From: Synechocystis sp. PCC 7509 | Lineage (GTDB): Bacteria > Cyanobacteriota > Cyanobacteriia > Cyanobacteriales > Chroococcidiopsidaceae | Assembly (NCBI RefSeq): GCF_000332075.2 | Contig: NZ_ALVU02000001.1 | Location: 868,001-932,000 of the forward strand | Reading direction: 5' to 3' | Length of the DNA: 64,000 bases | Shown: positions 62,907 through 64,000 of the stretch, piece after piece | How positions within the stretch are numbered: the first letter of the stretch is position 1 | How the letters are laid out: every line of letters starts with the position of its first letter | Notes under the pieces: model-generated | The model's database searches: none | Told to the model about the DNA's origin: nothing | What the model saw: the letters and a program-made list of their open reading frames with translations, nothing else | Program-made: the position numbers and the translations under genes

Positions 62907-64000
62907 TACAATAAATCGGTTAAACAAAATTGGCGCATCAAATCTAACTCTTGTAACCGCTTTTGCTCGGTATATAACGACTGATGACACAATTGTGACT
63001 TCTCCGGCTCGTTTATGGGGTCGGTTTGCTCCCACTCTTTCAATAACGAGCGATAACGTTTTTCACATAATACTCTTTCCATACAAGCGGTAGCGGCTTG
63101 AATTACTTGCGTACCTCGAAGCAAATCTTGCTGGGTTTTCTCGTCTAGGTGAAATAAAGGAGAAACTTGAGCTATTTCTATAGAAGATTCTAAACAGCGA
63201 GTTTGGATACGAGAAACTAAACTTTCTTGCGCTTCTATAAGGTGAATCTCAGATTTTTCATCAACAATTTGCTGCCACAAAAAGCGGTGATGAGACAAAC
63301 TAAACTGTAAACTTTGCTCTTGTAAGGCGCTACTGACCGCTTGACGATGTTCCGGGCAGTGGAGATAAATTCGCAATAGCAATGCCTCTGCTTGCTCTAA
63401 TAGACTGCGCTCCGAGGCTTCTGGAAAAGCTTTATCTTTGGGGTTTTGCTTTGGGGTTTTATAAGCAATCGGCTTAGATTGATACTTAGGAGTAATTTGA
63501 GCTAACAGATTTTCTGCTCGTAATGGTACAAACCGCGCATCGCCAAGGCTGAGAATTTCCGCGCAATGACTTACATAATAATTGCGAGTATCGCTGTTAT
63601 CTATTCGTTGGAGTAGCTTTACCATCTCTTTTGCTACGTGCTGAAATTCTGTAGCTTGTTTAAGATTGCGATCGCCTATTAGTTGTAAAATCTGCCAATC
63701 TAACCACAATGGCGCGGATTTTAGTAACTTTCTGTACTCCTCGGCGCTAGCAGTATGCAAATATTCGTCAGCGTCTTTCCCGGCGGGTAAATTAAGAATT
63801 TTTAACTGTACTTCCCCACGATAAGCAAGGTTAGCAATTTCTCCTATGGCTCTTTCTGATGCTTGTATCCCCGCTACATCTGCATCAAAATTGAGAATTA
63901 ATTGTTTTGATTCGCTATAACGCATTAGTTGCTTTACTTGCTCTAAACTTAGCGCCGTACCCAGAGACGCGGCTACATTAGTTATTCCCGCCGCGTGCAA
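62906..64000 (-). CDS. dnaG: DNA primase, C-terminal part (cut by window end)
   Basis: At least 364 residues; the N-terminus is beyond the window. The visible part starts inside the TOPRIM domain (LILNFDADVAGIQASERAIG with the DxD pair; PAGKDADEYL) and continues into the DnaB-binding C-terminal domain. It makes RNA primers at replication forks. It ends in the palindromic repeat. Confidence 0.93.
   Translation of the reverse strand: MHAAGITNVAASLGTALSLEQVKQLMRYSESKQLILNFDADVAGIQASERAIGEIANLAYRGEVQLKILNLPAGKDADEYLHTASAEEYRKLLKSAPLWLDWQILQLIGDRNLKQATEFQHVAKEMVKLLQRIDNSDTRNYYVSHCAEILSLGDARFVPLRAENLLAQITPKYQSKPIAYKTPKQNPKDKAFPEASERSLLEQAEALLLRIYLHCPEHRQAVSSALQEQSLQFSLSHHRFLWQQIVDEKSEIHLIEAQESLVSRIQTRCLESSIEIAQVSPLFHLDEKTQQDLLRGTQVIQAATACMERVLCEKRYRSLLKEWEQTDPINEPEKSQLCHQSLYTEQKRLQELDLMRQFCLTDLL

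Overview
The window is chromosomal DNA from a cyanobacterium. Markers include psbA (photosystem II D1), psaK (photosystem I), petJ (cytochrome c6), an SLH-domain iron-uptake porin, and phylloquinone genes split between menD (6.5 kb) and a menA-menC / menF locus (42-46 kb). HIP1 octamers (GCGATCGC) are scattered throughout, as is usual in cyanobacteria. The gene mix suggests a unicellular or Chroococcidiopsis-like lineage, but that placement is inference; no rRNA is present.

Layout. 0-9.4 kb: the end of an AAA ATPase coupled to a frame-broken leucine-rich-repeat gene, a Uma2 protein, a DUF5331 protein, the porin, a Zur-boxed zinc uptake pair without its permease, folB, menD, an exported methyltransferase and petJ. 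9.5-20.7 kb: an integrated element of about 11.15 kb in the 3' half of tRNA-Ala(CGC). It has 50-bp direct-repeat att sites, integrase arm-type repeats, a tyrosine integrase, a small regulatory operon, an LRAT-like protein, a ribbon-helix-helix regulator, a TOPRIM/SF3 primase-helicase, a probable replication origin inside a 56-bp perfect inverted repeat, two membrane proteins and an HNH protein. I see no virion genes, so it looks like a plasmid-like or satellite-like replicon that integrates. 20.8-35 kb: housekeeping and photosynthesis genes (HAD hydrolase, methyltransferases, alr, psbA, YbjN protein, lipoate-ligase-like protein, site-2 protease, psaK, trpF), interrupted by a hairpin-split DUF2887 gene, a frameshifted antitoxin gene and a frameshifted IS4-type transposase.

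35-41 kb: a wrecked nirB remnant followed by an accessory cluster of Uma2, a TacA/TacT-type toxin-antitoxin pair and an AAA-ATPase plus subtilisin pair that matches the IetAS anti-phage architecture. 41-50 kb: a dppC-type permease, menC-menA, menF, proA, a DUF2141 protein, an ABC exporter and a VapBC-like pair. 50-64 kb: a DUF1517 remnant, a trypsin-like protease, a META protein, a CHAT protease, tRNA-Asp, a PEP-CTERM phytase-like esterase, a TM0106 RecB-like nuclease, an aminotransferase, a glycosyltransferase, YjbQ, queA, YraN, a luminal pentapeptide-repeat protein and the 3' part of dnaG.

The most distinctive region is the tRNA-Ala element. It combines a clean att pair, arm sites, a repeat-dense origin next to its own primase-helicase, and a short motif (ATACGTG-NN-TTG) seen five times, all in the non-coding parts of the element. 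Many intergenic gaps also carry short palindromic repeat families.
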